From Endomychus coccineus (taxonomy: Eukaryota; Arthropoda; Insecta; Coleoptera; Endomychidae): a stretch of DNA of 64,000 bases. The number at the start of each line of letters is the position of its first letter. Positions within the stretch are counted from its first letter, which is position 1. The stretch spans positions 62,446,039 through 62,510,038 of the forward strand of contig OY294067.1 of the NCBI GenBank assembly GCA_958510875.1, given 5' to 3'. The notes below the pieces were generated by a model. The model was given only the letters and a program-made list of their open reading frames with translations. It had not been told where the DNA came from and searched no databases. Positions 9,596 to 19,827 of the stretch are shown piece by piece. A program made the translations under genes and the position numbers.

Positions 9596-9905
9596 GACAG
9601 TTGGACCTTATGGTCGCCATGACAGTTGAACCTTATGGTCGCCATGACATTTGGACCTTATGGTCGCCATGACAGTTGGATCTTATGGTCGCCATGACAG
9701 CTGTACCTTATGGTCGCCATGACAGTTGAACCTTATGGTCGCCATGACAGCTGTACCTTATGGTCGCCATGACAGTTGGATCTTATGGTCGCCATGACAG
9801 CTGTACCTTAGGGCCGCCATGACAGTTGGATCTTATGGTCGCCATGACAGCTGTACCTTAGGTCCGCCATGACAGCTGTACCTTAGGTCCGCCATGACAG
9901 CTGTC
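9596..9905 (-). repeat. 25-bp tandem array unique to right TIR
   Basis: About twelve copies of a unit GCCATGACAGTT followed by GAACCTTATGGTC or close variants. The unit looks like a shortened half of the 59-bp dyad unit, because its last copies regain GACAGCTGT and CTTAGGTCC. It is not seen in the left arm. Confidence 0.75.
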
Positions 9906-10623
9906 ATGTGATAGTCACATGACCCCTGTACATGTGACACTTTTTGTACACACCCTGTATACTCGATGGCAGCTGCCTCGTGATAGTCACGTGACCCTGT
10001 ACATGTGACACACTTTTTGTACGCACCCTGTATACAAACAACATATCCTTATCTCACACCTTATCACACACATCCATTCCTTATCACCGACCCCCCTATG
10101 GCCGCCATCTTGGTTCTTGATCGTAGAAGTAGTCCAGTATATCGGGGGCAGTCCGAGCCTGGTAAATATTAACAAGTATTGCTTATCCAAGTCATATAAA
10201 TATTCTAGCACGCATCGTAAAACGTTAGCGTAGTGTTTCAAACAGATATGATTTATCCGTCCGTTCAACTGCGATTACTACTTGTTAATATATAATGATA
10301 AGGTTTATTAATATTATTTTATTCTTATTAAGATTGTAGTTTATTTTTCGTGAATATTCACAGACTGAAACCTCTCAACTATTTGCTCTCGTGGTTATAT
10401 GTAGCTTTACATTGAAACTCTCCCTAACCTCACACTCAGGCCGGATACCCCGCTAATGTGAAATAGATATATTGTAACTACTTATATGTAAATAGATTTA
10501 ACCTTGCTCCTGGAATTTCTACGACTGTTTCGTATGACTCACGGTCAACACGCTTTCACCTCGCTTGCGAGTCACGGATACCCCGCGGTTATATCTACAA
10601 CATTAAAATCACTTGTTCTCAAG

Positions 10624-10795
10624 TCCTCCATAGCTGAGCGGTTAAGGAATCGGCTTTGGATTTCATGTCTCGGGTTCGACTCCCGTGTGTAGAAAAATAT
10701 TTCATTTTAGTAGAAGTGTTCTACATTAAATTGTTTCAAGTCCTCCGCGGTTAACTTTAGAGCGGGTTCGAATCTCGGTGTGTAGAAAACAATCC
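10624..10795 (+). repeat. Two tRNA-like pol III promoter fragments
   Basis: TAGCTGAGCGGTTAAGG fits a pol III A box and GGTTCGACTCCC a B box, about 45 bp apart. A shortened second copy (CCGCGGTTAAC, then GGTTCGAATCTC) follows at 10745-10780. Both end GTGTAGAAAA. The acceptor arms do not pair and the anticodon arm is poor, so these are tRNA-derived SINE or tRNA pseudogene pieces, not functional tRNAs. Confidence 0.45.
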
Positions 10796-11160
10796 AGTAG
10801 AATGTGAGTACACAGATGCCTAGTTCACAGACTTCAGGTTGTCTAGGCTATAGTTAGGGAAGAACCATAGATGACTAGTTTACAGACTTCAGATTGTTCA
10901 GAACCATAGACTACCTACCCCATCGACCACGCATGCGTGATGACCTTGAAGGGGCCGTTATGGGTATTTACATGCAAGCTGAGGCGACACCTAGCGATCA
11001 GAAGGTCACCTAGAGGCGACACCACGAGGCCGATAATACAGGGGTCAGAGACCATATCCCGACCGCCTACCCGCGCATGCGCTAATGTCCCAAGCCGTCT
11101 GCTCAGATCGGAAGTGGCCGGAGGCTAAGCCTCTGGAAAGTCTGCCCCAAGTGCCGGAAT
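10796..11160. other. Stretch without gene: short duplicated segment
   Basis: Contains two imperfect copies of a 65-bp phrase (TAGTTCACAGACTTCAG and TAGTTTACAGACTTCAG) and GC-richer unique sequence. No coding similarity seen. Confidence 0.4.
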
Positions 11161-11170
11161 ACCTACTCAC

Positions 11171-13430
11171 TAGACAGATATTAAGATATTATATGAACTC
11201 GAATCACATTCTTCTGGTAGGCGATCTCCAATGTCCCGAACTAAACGTGACTGTGTCCACCTAAGAAAGCTTACAGAAAAGCGTATTCTATGTTGTTTTT
11301 ATACACTTAGCAAGGTCTTAGTGAAAACATAAACGATGTCCGTTGCCACCTGCAGACAGACAAACCAGACATACTGGCCTTGACTGAGACGCAGGTCAAT
11401 CCACGAACATGACCTATATGCTCTGCTCTGGCTACGAGGTCTACTCTCGTTTCAGATTCAAAGGAGGTATCTGGTCCCGTTTCAGAATATTACAAAATTG
11501 TAGTAGTCGTATTGATACATGATTTCAGCTGACAGAGTTGTTGAAATAATGTTTACCACTAGACAGATATTAAGATTTATATGAACTCGAATCACATTCT
11601 TCTGGTAGGCGATCTCCAATGTCCCGAACTAAACGTGACTGTGTCCACCTAAGACAGCCTACAGAAAAGCATATTCTATGTTGTTTTTATACACTTAGCA
11701 AGGTCTTAGTGAAAACATAAACGATGTCCGTTGCCACCTGCAGACAGACAAACCAGACATACTGGCCTTGACTGAGACGCAGGTCAATCCACCAACATGA
11801 CCTCTTTGCTCTGCTCTGGCTACGAGCTCTTCACTCGTTTCAGATTCAAAGGAGGTATCTGGTCCCGTATCAGAATATTACAAAATTGTAGTAGTCGTAT
11901 TGATACATGATTTCAGCTGACTGAGTTGTTGAAAGAATGTTTACCACTAGACAGATATTAAGATATTATATGAACTCGAATCACATTCTTCTGGTAGGCG
12001 ATCTCCAATGTCCCGAACTAAACGTGACTGTGTCCACCTAAGACAGCCTACAGAAAAGCATATTCTATGTTGTTTTTATACACTTAGCAAGGTCTTAGTG
12101 AAAACATTAACGATGTCCGTTGCCACCTGCACACAGACAAACCAGACATACTGGCCTTGACTGAGACGCAGGTCAATCCACGAACATGACCTATATGCTC
12201 TGCTCTGGCTACGAGCTCTTCACTCGTTTCAGATTCAAAGGAGGTATCTGGTCCCGTATCAGAATATTACAAAATTGTAGTAGTCGTATTGATACATGAT
12301 TTCAGCTGACAGAGTTGTTGAAATAATGTTTACCACTAGACAGATATTAAGATATTATATGAACTCGAATCACATTCTTCTGGTAGGCGATCTCCAATGT
12401 CCCGAACTAAATGTGACTGTGTCCACCAAAGACAGCCTACAGAAAAGCATATTCTATGTTGTTTTTATACACTTAGCAAGGTCTTAGTGAAAACATAAAC
12501 GATGTCCGTTGCCACCTGCAGACAGACAAACCAGACATACTGGCCTTGACTGAGACGCAGGTCAATCCACGAACATGACCTATATGCTCTGCTCTGGCTA
12601 CGAGCTCTACTCTCGTTTCAGATTCAAAGGAGGTATCTGGTCCCGTTTCAGAATATTACAAAATTGTACTAGTCGTATTGATACATGATTTCAGCTGACA
12701 GAGTTGTTGAAATAATGTTTACCACTAGACAGATATTAAGATATTATATGAACTCGAATCACATTCTTCTGGTAGGCGATCTCCAATGTCCCGAACTAAA
12801 CGTGACTGTGTCCACCTAAGACAGCCTACAGAAAAGCATATTCTATGTTGTTTTTATACACTTAGCAAGGTCTTAGTGAAAACATAAACGATGTTCGTTG
12901 CCACCTGCAGACAGACAAACCAGACATACTGGCCTTGACTGAGACGCAGGTCAATCCACGAACATGACCTATATGCTCTGCTCTGGCTACGAGCTCTACT
13001 CTCGTTTCAGATTCAAAGGAGGTATCTGGTCCCATTTCAGAATATTACAAAATTGTAGTAGTCGTATCGATACATGATTTCAGCTGACAGAGTTGTTGAA
13101 AGAATGTTTACCACTAGACAGATATTAAGATATTATATGAACTCGAACCACATTCTTCTGGTAGGCGATCTCCAATGTCCCGAACTAAACGTGACTGTGT
13201 CCACCTAAGACAGCCTACAGAAAAGCATATTCTATGTTGTTTTTATACATTTAGCAAGGTCTTAGTGAAAACATAAACGATGTCCATTGCTACCTGCAGA
13301 TAGACAAACCAGACATTCTGGCCTTGACTGAGACGCAGGTCAATCCACCAACATGACCTATATGCTCTGCTCTGGCTACGAGCTCTACACTCGTTCAGAT
13401 TCAAAGGAGGTATCTGTCTCTATTCCAGAA
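11171..13430 (+). repeat. Six tandem copies of a 389-bp LINE endonuclease fragment
   Basis: The start phrase TAGACAGATATTAAGAT recurs at 11171, 11560, 11948, 12337, 12726 and 13115, a period of 388-389 bp. Each unit translates, in shifting frames, to pieces of a non-LTR retrotransposon apurinic-type endonuclease, including HLQTDKPDILALTETQ and HILLVGDLQCPELN. Units differ by only a few substitutions. The array ends by running into further endonuclease sequence of the same element. Confidence 0.85.
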
Positions 13431-14180
13431 ATTATCTCTCATGGCACCGAGAGGAGATCTAGAACTACAAGAATTCGATGCAATGTGGTTCAAGCTTGAT
13501 AATCATAAGCAGACAAAATTTCTCTGTTGCCTTTATTTATCACCAAATGAACCAGCTCATGGTGAACTCTTTGATTTTTTTTCTCTGAAACTTGACCTAA
13601 TTCAGTAGAACTATCCAGCAGCTGAAATTTTCGTCATGTGGGACTTCAACGTTCACAACTCCGCCTGGCTCAAATTCTCAAACAAGACGGGTGACGCAGA
13701 GCGACAGGCTAGAGCCTTCGCCATTACCTATACGGTCTCGAGAAGTTAATTAATGAACCAACACGGATCCCTGATAACAACTATGATTATACCAATACGC
13801 TTGACTTATTCGTCCCTAACAGTTCAGATCCTACGATGATTCTCTCATCACTACGACCTGTCCCTATATCACTATACAAACCAATACAACACTGTAAGAC
13901 ATTACAACTCAGCCGACTGGGATCGTCTTCGCATATTTTTCTCCGAGTTTCCTTGGAGAATCGTATGTTTTGAATCTGATGACCCAACGCAATGAGCCAC
14001 AGAGATCTCGAATATTATCAGGCTAGGAATAGACATTTACATACCCCATACCAACAAATCACCGTCATCTGGTGAACGATGGTTCAATAAAACTTGTTCT
14101 AGGGCCGTCGCCCAAGTCGCTTTAAGTAATAATTATAACACAAACGACGACTCATAGACTGATGATTCCTGCTGGATAAG
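13431..14180 (+). pseudogene. LINE endonuclease relic downstream of the array
   Basis: Frames broken by stops read FKLDNHKQTKFLCCLYLSP, IFVMWDFNVHNSAWL and WFNKTCSRAVAQVAL. This is the order expected across the endonuclease domain and linker of Jockey/R1/I-type LINEs. The reverse transcriptase is missing; sequence after 14180 is unrecognised. Confidence 0.65.
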
Positions 14181-14700
14181 TTTGATAAAATATCATCATG
14201 AGCCATAATATTACGGAAAGCTTTCACATTAGAAACATGCTGCGTTAGCATGTATTTGGACCAGTTGATACATAAGGGACGATTAAAAAATGTGAGATAA
14301 TTGAGGAAGAAATTGAAATTCAGCATCTGCATTAGAAATCTTGCACTTTTACTTCAATATGATAATAAATTTGTCTACAAGAGTATTTGTAATCCATGAA
14401 GCCACATCGAATAAAACTGGAATTATTTCGAATTAATAACTTATTCGATAGGTTCAAAACTTTATGTTCTTGGTAAATTATAGAATTTGGTCTCTTTCTT
14501 TTAAAAAGGGAAGTTCAATGTTTTTGATATATTTAGTGGATGCTAGTGAGGGTACCTACTGGTGATTTCAATTAATAGTAATATTTTCATTGGCTTTTGA
14601 ATTCAATTCCGGTAACTGGAAATTTTCACAAATTCATTGAATATATCCCCTTTATTTTCATAACTCATTTGCTTTCCGAAATAATGAATGGAACTCTCAG
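14181..14700. other. AT-rich unique sequence, nothing recognised
   Basis: No coding similarity or repeat structure seen. Confidence 0.4.
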
Positions 14701-15970
14701 TCCAGGCAATACCTAAGCCTGGAAAAAGGCCATAATAAAAAAAAATGCAGTAAGCTAGAATTCCAAAATTTTTTTTTGCATCTTGTTCCTAATACCCCAT
14801 GGACCATTCATGACTATCAAGACCGCGGGGGTCGACCTTTCTACCCCACCAAAACGGGGTTTCAACCCCTCAGAGGAGCATTCTTATAAAAACAATCCAA
14901 AAGTTTAGAAAATTAATGAATTAAGAGCCGAAAATGACCCCTGGTATGTTTTTTGGTTTGCTGATCACGATTTCGCAGTTAGTTTTCTAGGAAAACTCCC
15001 TCCGAATGGGAAATTTGGAAAATTTATATATAATATATAATTTATAATTTTGATGCAAAAATGACCTCTAGTAGGTATTTTGGGTCGCTGATCACGATTC
15101 CGCTTTCATTTTCCCCAAAAAACCCTCTCCAGATGGGAAATTCGGGAAATTTGAGATTTTTCTGAGACGGTTATGAATAATAAAATATAATTTTGTTGCA
15201 AAAATGACCTCTAGTAGGTTTTTTGGGTCGCTGATCACGATTCCATGGTTATTTTTCCCAAAGAACTCTCTCCAGATGGGAAATTCGGGAAACTTGAGAT
15301 TTTACTGAGAAGGTTATGAATACTAAAGTATAATTTTGTTGCAAAAATCATCAATAGTAGGTTTTTTGGGTTGCTGATAACGATTCCATGGTTATTTTCC
15401 CCAAAAAACTCTCTCCAGATGGAAAATTCGGGAAATTTGAGATTGTCCTGAGACGGTTATGAATAATGAAGTATAGTATGGCCTCTAGTCATTTTTGCAA
15501 CAAAATTATACTTCATTATAACCGTCTCAGGAAAATCTTAAATTTCCCGAATTTTCCCTCTGGAGAGAATTTTTTGTGAAAAACAATAGCGGAATCGTGA
15601 TCAGCGACCCAAAAAACCTAATAGAGGTCATTTTTGCATTAAAATTATAAATTATATATTATATATAAATTTTCCAAATTTCCCATCAGGAGGGCGTTTT
15701 CCGAGAAAACTAACTGCGGAATCGTGATCAGCGACCCAAAAAACATACTGGGGGTCATTTTCGGCTCTTAATTCATTAATTTTCTAAGATTTTTGATTGT
15801 TTTTATAGGAATGCTCCTCTGAGGGGTTGAAAACCCGTTTTGGGGGGTAGAAAGTTCGACCCCCGCGGTCTTGATAGTCATGAATGATCTATGGGGTATT
15901 AGGAACAAAATGCAAGAAAATTTTTAAATTCTAGCTTACCATATTTTTTTTTTCCGGTTCGTTGCCTGGA
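14701..15970. mobile_element. Foldback element with nested 143-bp repeats
   Basis: Ends are TCCAGGCAA and TTGCCTGGA. About 240 bp at each end pair in inverted orientation (GACCGCGGGGGTCGA near 14821 against its complement near 15868). Inside the left arm a unit with GGGTCGCTGATCACGATTCC and CCAGATGGGAAATTCGGG repeats three to four times about every 143 bp; the right arm has one to two inverted copies. No ORF. Non-autonomous foldback/MITE-like element. Confidence 0.75.
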
Positions 15971-16154
15971 CTATCTATAATTTGTAATTTCTATATTTCG
16001 TCCTATTTCATTTCAAGTTACCGTTCTCCACAATTTCGTTAAACATTGTCATTAGATCTTTAACTCGAGTGAAAACAAATTGGCAATCAAAGTTTAAATA
16101 TTGTGGGGACATACATACACATACATACGCTCAAATAAATGATATTGATTCCAG

Positions 16155-16270
16155 ATTCACCTTATAGAACTAGACTCAGCACAGCTGTTCTCAAATTGCA
16201 ATCTACCGGAGTTATAGATACATTGCGAAGGAAATGGTGGGAAGAAAAAAGAGGTGGAGGCCAATGCCTG
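16155..16270 (+). CDS. iGluR-1, penultimate exon (end of ligand-binding domain)
   Basis: A 116-nt exon bounded by TTGATTCCAG and GTAATT. It reads SPYRTRLSTAVLKLQSTG, then VIDTLRRKWWEEKRGGGQCL, the C-terminal helix of the S2 ligand-binding half of kainate/AMPA receptors, ending in the WW-x-E-x-x-GGG-x-C motif. Exon length and phase (2 nt, then 38 codons) are identical to exon 11 of iGluR-2 downstream, and 27 of 38 full codons encode the same residue (hand count). Earlier exons are not in the window, so at least 16 kb of upstream intron, containing the virus-like element, is inferred. Frame intact. Confidence 0.85.
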
Positions 16271-16297
16271 GTAATTTAATATTCATATTATCATAAT

Positions 16298-17565
16298 AGT
16301 CTAGGAGCCAGAGTGATATTGATGGTCTGAACATTAACCCGATGGCACTATGGTTTATCGTTAGAGGACGGTTCAATGAACAATTCATCTCACAGACCGA
16401 ATTTTCCCCGGCTGCTAGATCTCGAGATACAGCATCCGCATTTTTTTTTTTGACTGGAGGTTAACCCTTTCCAAGTTGCGATTACTTGAGAAGCATGCCA
16501 TTCTTATACACTTCCACCATGTGCCATCATATTTTATCGTGTCCGTTTATCAGGCCGACTAGTTAAAATTGAACCGAAAATGGACTGCAAGTTAACCCCC
16601 CCAAACCTGGTGGAAAATGTTCATTGGTATTGACAATTGTTAACATACCCTATGTCATCAAAAGTTATCGATCCATTTCCGAGTAATTAGCCATTATTTG
16701 GACCAAAAATGTTTCTTTTTTTCATTTAAGGATAAAACTTGCGGGTTACAAGGTAACATGATGGCACCATGTTAAATAACTTTATTGGAGGTCAAATAAA
16801 GATTTAAAATTATTGCCATCACTCCTTGCCTATTTCAACCCCCAAAACCCTCTATACTACCCCTCAAATAATATTAATCATATGATAATATGACCAATTT
16901 TATGATAAATTAGTCAGTTATTGAGACTCTGGTTGGGTTTGAAATCGAAAGAGCTCTTCTTAAATTTTTTTTTATTCTGCCGGATGATTTTAGGGAATTT
17001 TGGGGGATTGAAATAGGCAAGGAGTGATGGCAATAATTTTAAATCTTTATTTGACCTCCAATAAAGTTATTTAACATGTTGCCATCATGTTACCTTGTAA
17101 CCCGCAAGTTTTGTCCATAAAATGAAAAAGAGAAACATTTTTGGTCCAAATAATTGCCAATTACTCGGAAACGGATCGATAAATTTTGATGACATAGGGT
17201 ATGTTAACAATTGCTAATACCAATGAACATTTTCCACCATCAGGTTTGGGGGGATTAACTTGCAGTCCATTTTCGGTTCAATTTTAACTAGTCGGCCTGA
17301 TAAACGGACACGATAAAAAATGATGGCACATGGTGGGAGTGTATATGAATGGCATGCTTCTCAAGTAACCGCAACTTGGAAAGGGTCAACCTCCAGTCAA
17401 AAAAAAGAAAAAATGCGGATGCTGTATCTCGAGATCTAGCAGCCGGGGAAAATTCGGTCTGTGAGATGAATTGTTCATTAAACCGTCCTCTAACGATAAA
17501 CCATAGTGCCATCGGGTTAATGTTCAGACCATCAATATCGCTCTGGCTCCTAGACTATAACATTG
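16298..17565. mobile_element. Foldback element with about 550-bp inverted arms
   Basis: 16298-16855 (starting TAGTCTAGGAGCCAGAG) is the reverse complement of about 17003-17565 (ending CTCTGGCTCCTAGACTA), separated by about 150 bp. Divergence between arms is low. The 74- and 80-aa ORFs are arm-mirrored and not credible genes. It begins 27 bp inside the last iGluR-1 intron. Confidence 0.8.
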
Positions 17566-19323
17566 CCGAACCTAAGAAACATATTAGGTAAACATGAAAA
17601 AATATTCCTGATATGAAGATTTTGTAACTTTTGACTTTTGAGTCAACTCTTCCCAATTCATTTGTTGAACCGGTAAACATAATGGTCGTTTCAACATTTT
17701 ATATTGCTTCCTAATGTTAATATAATGAATTTGTGACGTCATATGGATATACCGAATTCAATGTTGAACTTGCATCAGCGATGCTGGCTGATCTGATAAG
17801 ACCCCAGACTCTCCGCCCAATAGCGTAGGTTCGGAACTCCAAGCTGCAATGTTATCACAGTACAGATTATAAGATTTTTCACATGTTAGTTTGTTAGATT
17901 TGTTGATATTCTTAAGAATATCAGGTTAGTAGGTTTTGTGATTGATTAATTTTACTTCTCCTTATTCAACTAGTCGTGTTAGGATGACGTTCACACATGC
18001 ATCCTCGATGAAATAAATATCGAATATTAACGTTTCGTCTAATATAGGATACGGGTTTAACCAACTACTTTCCAGGATAGCACCTTTACGGATATTGCAT
18101 TACAAAGAATATATTCCTGAATGGAGAAAAATATTAGCAATATCTATTAAGTAGCGGCTTTGTTATTGTAATTTTTTTTTGTTTTTATTATTTATGATTT
18201 ATAGTGGGATTTATTGATTTGTAATGCGCCTGTTGTCAGTACCTTATCTAGCGATAATTAGCACATTTCACTTTTGTGGTAAGCATACATAATATCCTAA
18301 ACATCATACTAGAACTTGAAGAAACATAAAAATAATAGACTATTATTACGCTGGAAATTCATCATGATTAATTGTGGATAATTTATTTATTATCGCTAAA
18401 TAATTCCCTGTCGACGGCGACATGCGCACACCATCAAAATCATGTTGTTTGCATGAGCGGATTTTTTTTTGGAGCACTCATTTATTGTGACTTTGAATTC
18501 ATACTATTGCATTGCTAGGAATAAAACTAATCTTGGGTTTCCCGTTTCGATCTTAGTATTTTCATCTCTCGAAGAAATTGAACAACCCGATAGAATCTTA
18601 TGTTTCAAATATGTGCCACAAAAGCTTTTTCAATTAGAAAGGTCTTTTTGGAAAATTGAAAAGTAAAATACCGTCTAATAAAATAATCCATTCTGTGTAA
18701 GCCATCTCATGAATAGATAGTGATAAAGTATTCATCGGTCAATCTGCCAAATATATTGATAAGTAGCAGATTGAATACACATTCACAAATAAACACAAAA
18801 CATACATTTTGTTGAGTTGAATAGAAGCAGCCATTACGTGTGCTAGTTTACAACATAAGAGATTATCTGATATATAATACTGATGATAATCTAAGGATAG
18901 ATGATAAGTGGAATTTTATCAAATTTCGGTTTGAGCCATGGAGGGATTAAACGATAAGCTGGCAACTGGCAGCAAATGGAAAATTTAAGTAAACAAAACA
19001 GGGGAAAATAATTAGTACTTGTTAATCGTTCAGCAGGTTATTAGACTGTTTACCCTTGAACTTCTAAAAATTTCAACAAATTTATTCAATTACTTTTATT
19101 CTGAATGTGTAAAATCAAAATTATTATGTAAATTACAGTTTACATAATGACTGTTCGGCAAAGGTTGAATCAATTTTATTATTAATGAAACTAGCCCTGA
19201 GTTCTTCCATCCATTTATCAATAATTCTCCCAGTCTGATCAATGTATATATTAGGGCAAAACCCAGATATCAGCTTGTAAAACCTACATTTGTCTTCAAG
19301 TCTTCATCGGATGATTTATCTTT
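17566..19323. other. Intronic sequence, nothing recognised
   Basis: AT-rich, no coding similarity; part of the last iGluR-1 intron. Confidence 0.4.
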
Positions 19324-19380
19324 ATTACATATAAAAATTCTCGGGAAATAGGTCACAATAACACTTTGTTTTAACTATTC

Positions 19381-19422
19381 GTCTTTACGTACGTTTCGGT
19401 CTCACGACCATCATCAGAAGAC
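19381..19422 (-). ncRNA. Hammerhead ribozyme motif, family 1 (PLE, - strand)
   Basis: Read on the - strand: helix I GTCTT, core CTGATGA, helix II GGTC-GTGA-GACC, GAAA, self-complementary helix III CGTACG, cleavage-site TA, helix I partner AAGAC. All core positions fit except one extra T after CTGATGA, which also occurs in the other two families here. Confidence 0.7.
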
Positions 19423-19827
19423 TCACTATGTCTAAAAAGGGGGTTTATTAAAACTATTTATAGCACAAGCGTCCAAATCGCACAATTAAACTTCAATTAA
19501 AAGAGCCCACGCCGTCGAAACGAACAGAACCACGAATAATCGAATTGTATCGTCAGAATTAATGTATAAAAAATTATTTTTTTGTAGTAAGAATCCGCTA
19601 TTCAGTAATATTATTAAAATATATGAGTGCATATTGATTGGTATTCTCACAACAAATGAGAAGAACGAAGTTATTTGTCAAGTATCTACTTTCGAAACCA
19701 GATGTGTAGGATTTATGACAAGGCCCTTAAGAACGGTTTCAGGCCTGTATTGGGAAATAACTATTACGAATTCTTCCTAAAAACATTTTCTACACTTATA
19801 AAGACGTATGTAAGAATTTGCAAGAGA

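Larger units (their letters stand above)
1..10594 (+). mobile_element. Virus-like (Polinton/adintovirus-like) TIR element, polymerase-less
   Basis: Positions 1 onward are repeated in inverted orientation ending at 10594, so the element is bounded by long TIRs. The central 5.3 kb is coding on the + strand only: packaging ATPase, DUF8207-type protein, fibre-like protein, integrase remnant, PLA2-like remnant, penton-like protein, 59-aa protein and major capsid-like protein. That set is the virion-assembly module of Polinton/adintovirus-type elements (family knowledge). No ORF of polymerase-B or adenovirus-type protease size is present, and integrase and PLA2 are broken. I infer a non-autonomous element or a decayed relic that kept its capsid genes. 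The left end coincides with the first base of the window, so target-site duplication and exact termini cannot be tested. It lies upstream of the last two iGluR-1 exons, probably inside an iGluR-1 intron. Confidence 0.8.
7862..10594 (-). repeat. Right terminal inverted repeat
   Basis: Reverse complement of the left arm, ending CCGCGGTTATAT at 10594. It carries the same order of landmarks from inside to outside: CACGTG array, A+T-rich unique block, hairpin, 59-bp dyad array. It also has an extra array of about twelve 25-bp units (9596-9900) that is absent on the left. Confidence 0.9.

Noticed and set aside
9199..9905. CRISPR-like look of regular repeats
   Set aside because: Repeats are contiguous tandem units with no unique spacers, in a eukaryotic element.
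1..10594. DNA polymerase B or adenovirus-type protease in the element
   Set aside because: Looked for long frames and motifs on both strands; the only unassigned interior is about 0.5 kb and holds integrase and PLA2 remnants.
10624..10795. Functional tRNA genes
   Set aside because: A and B boxes are present but acceptor and anticodon stems do not pair; second copy is shortened.
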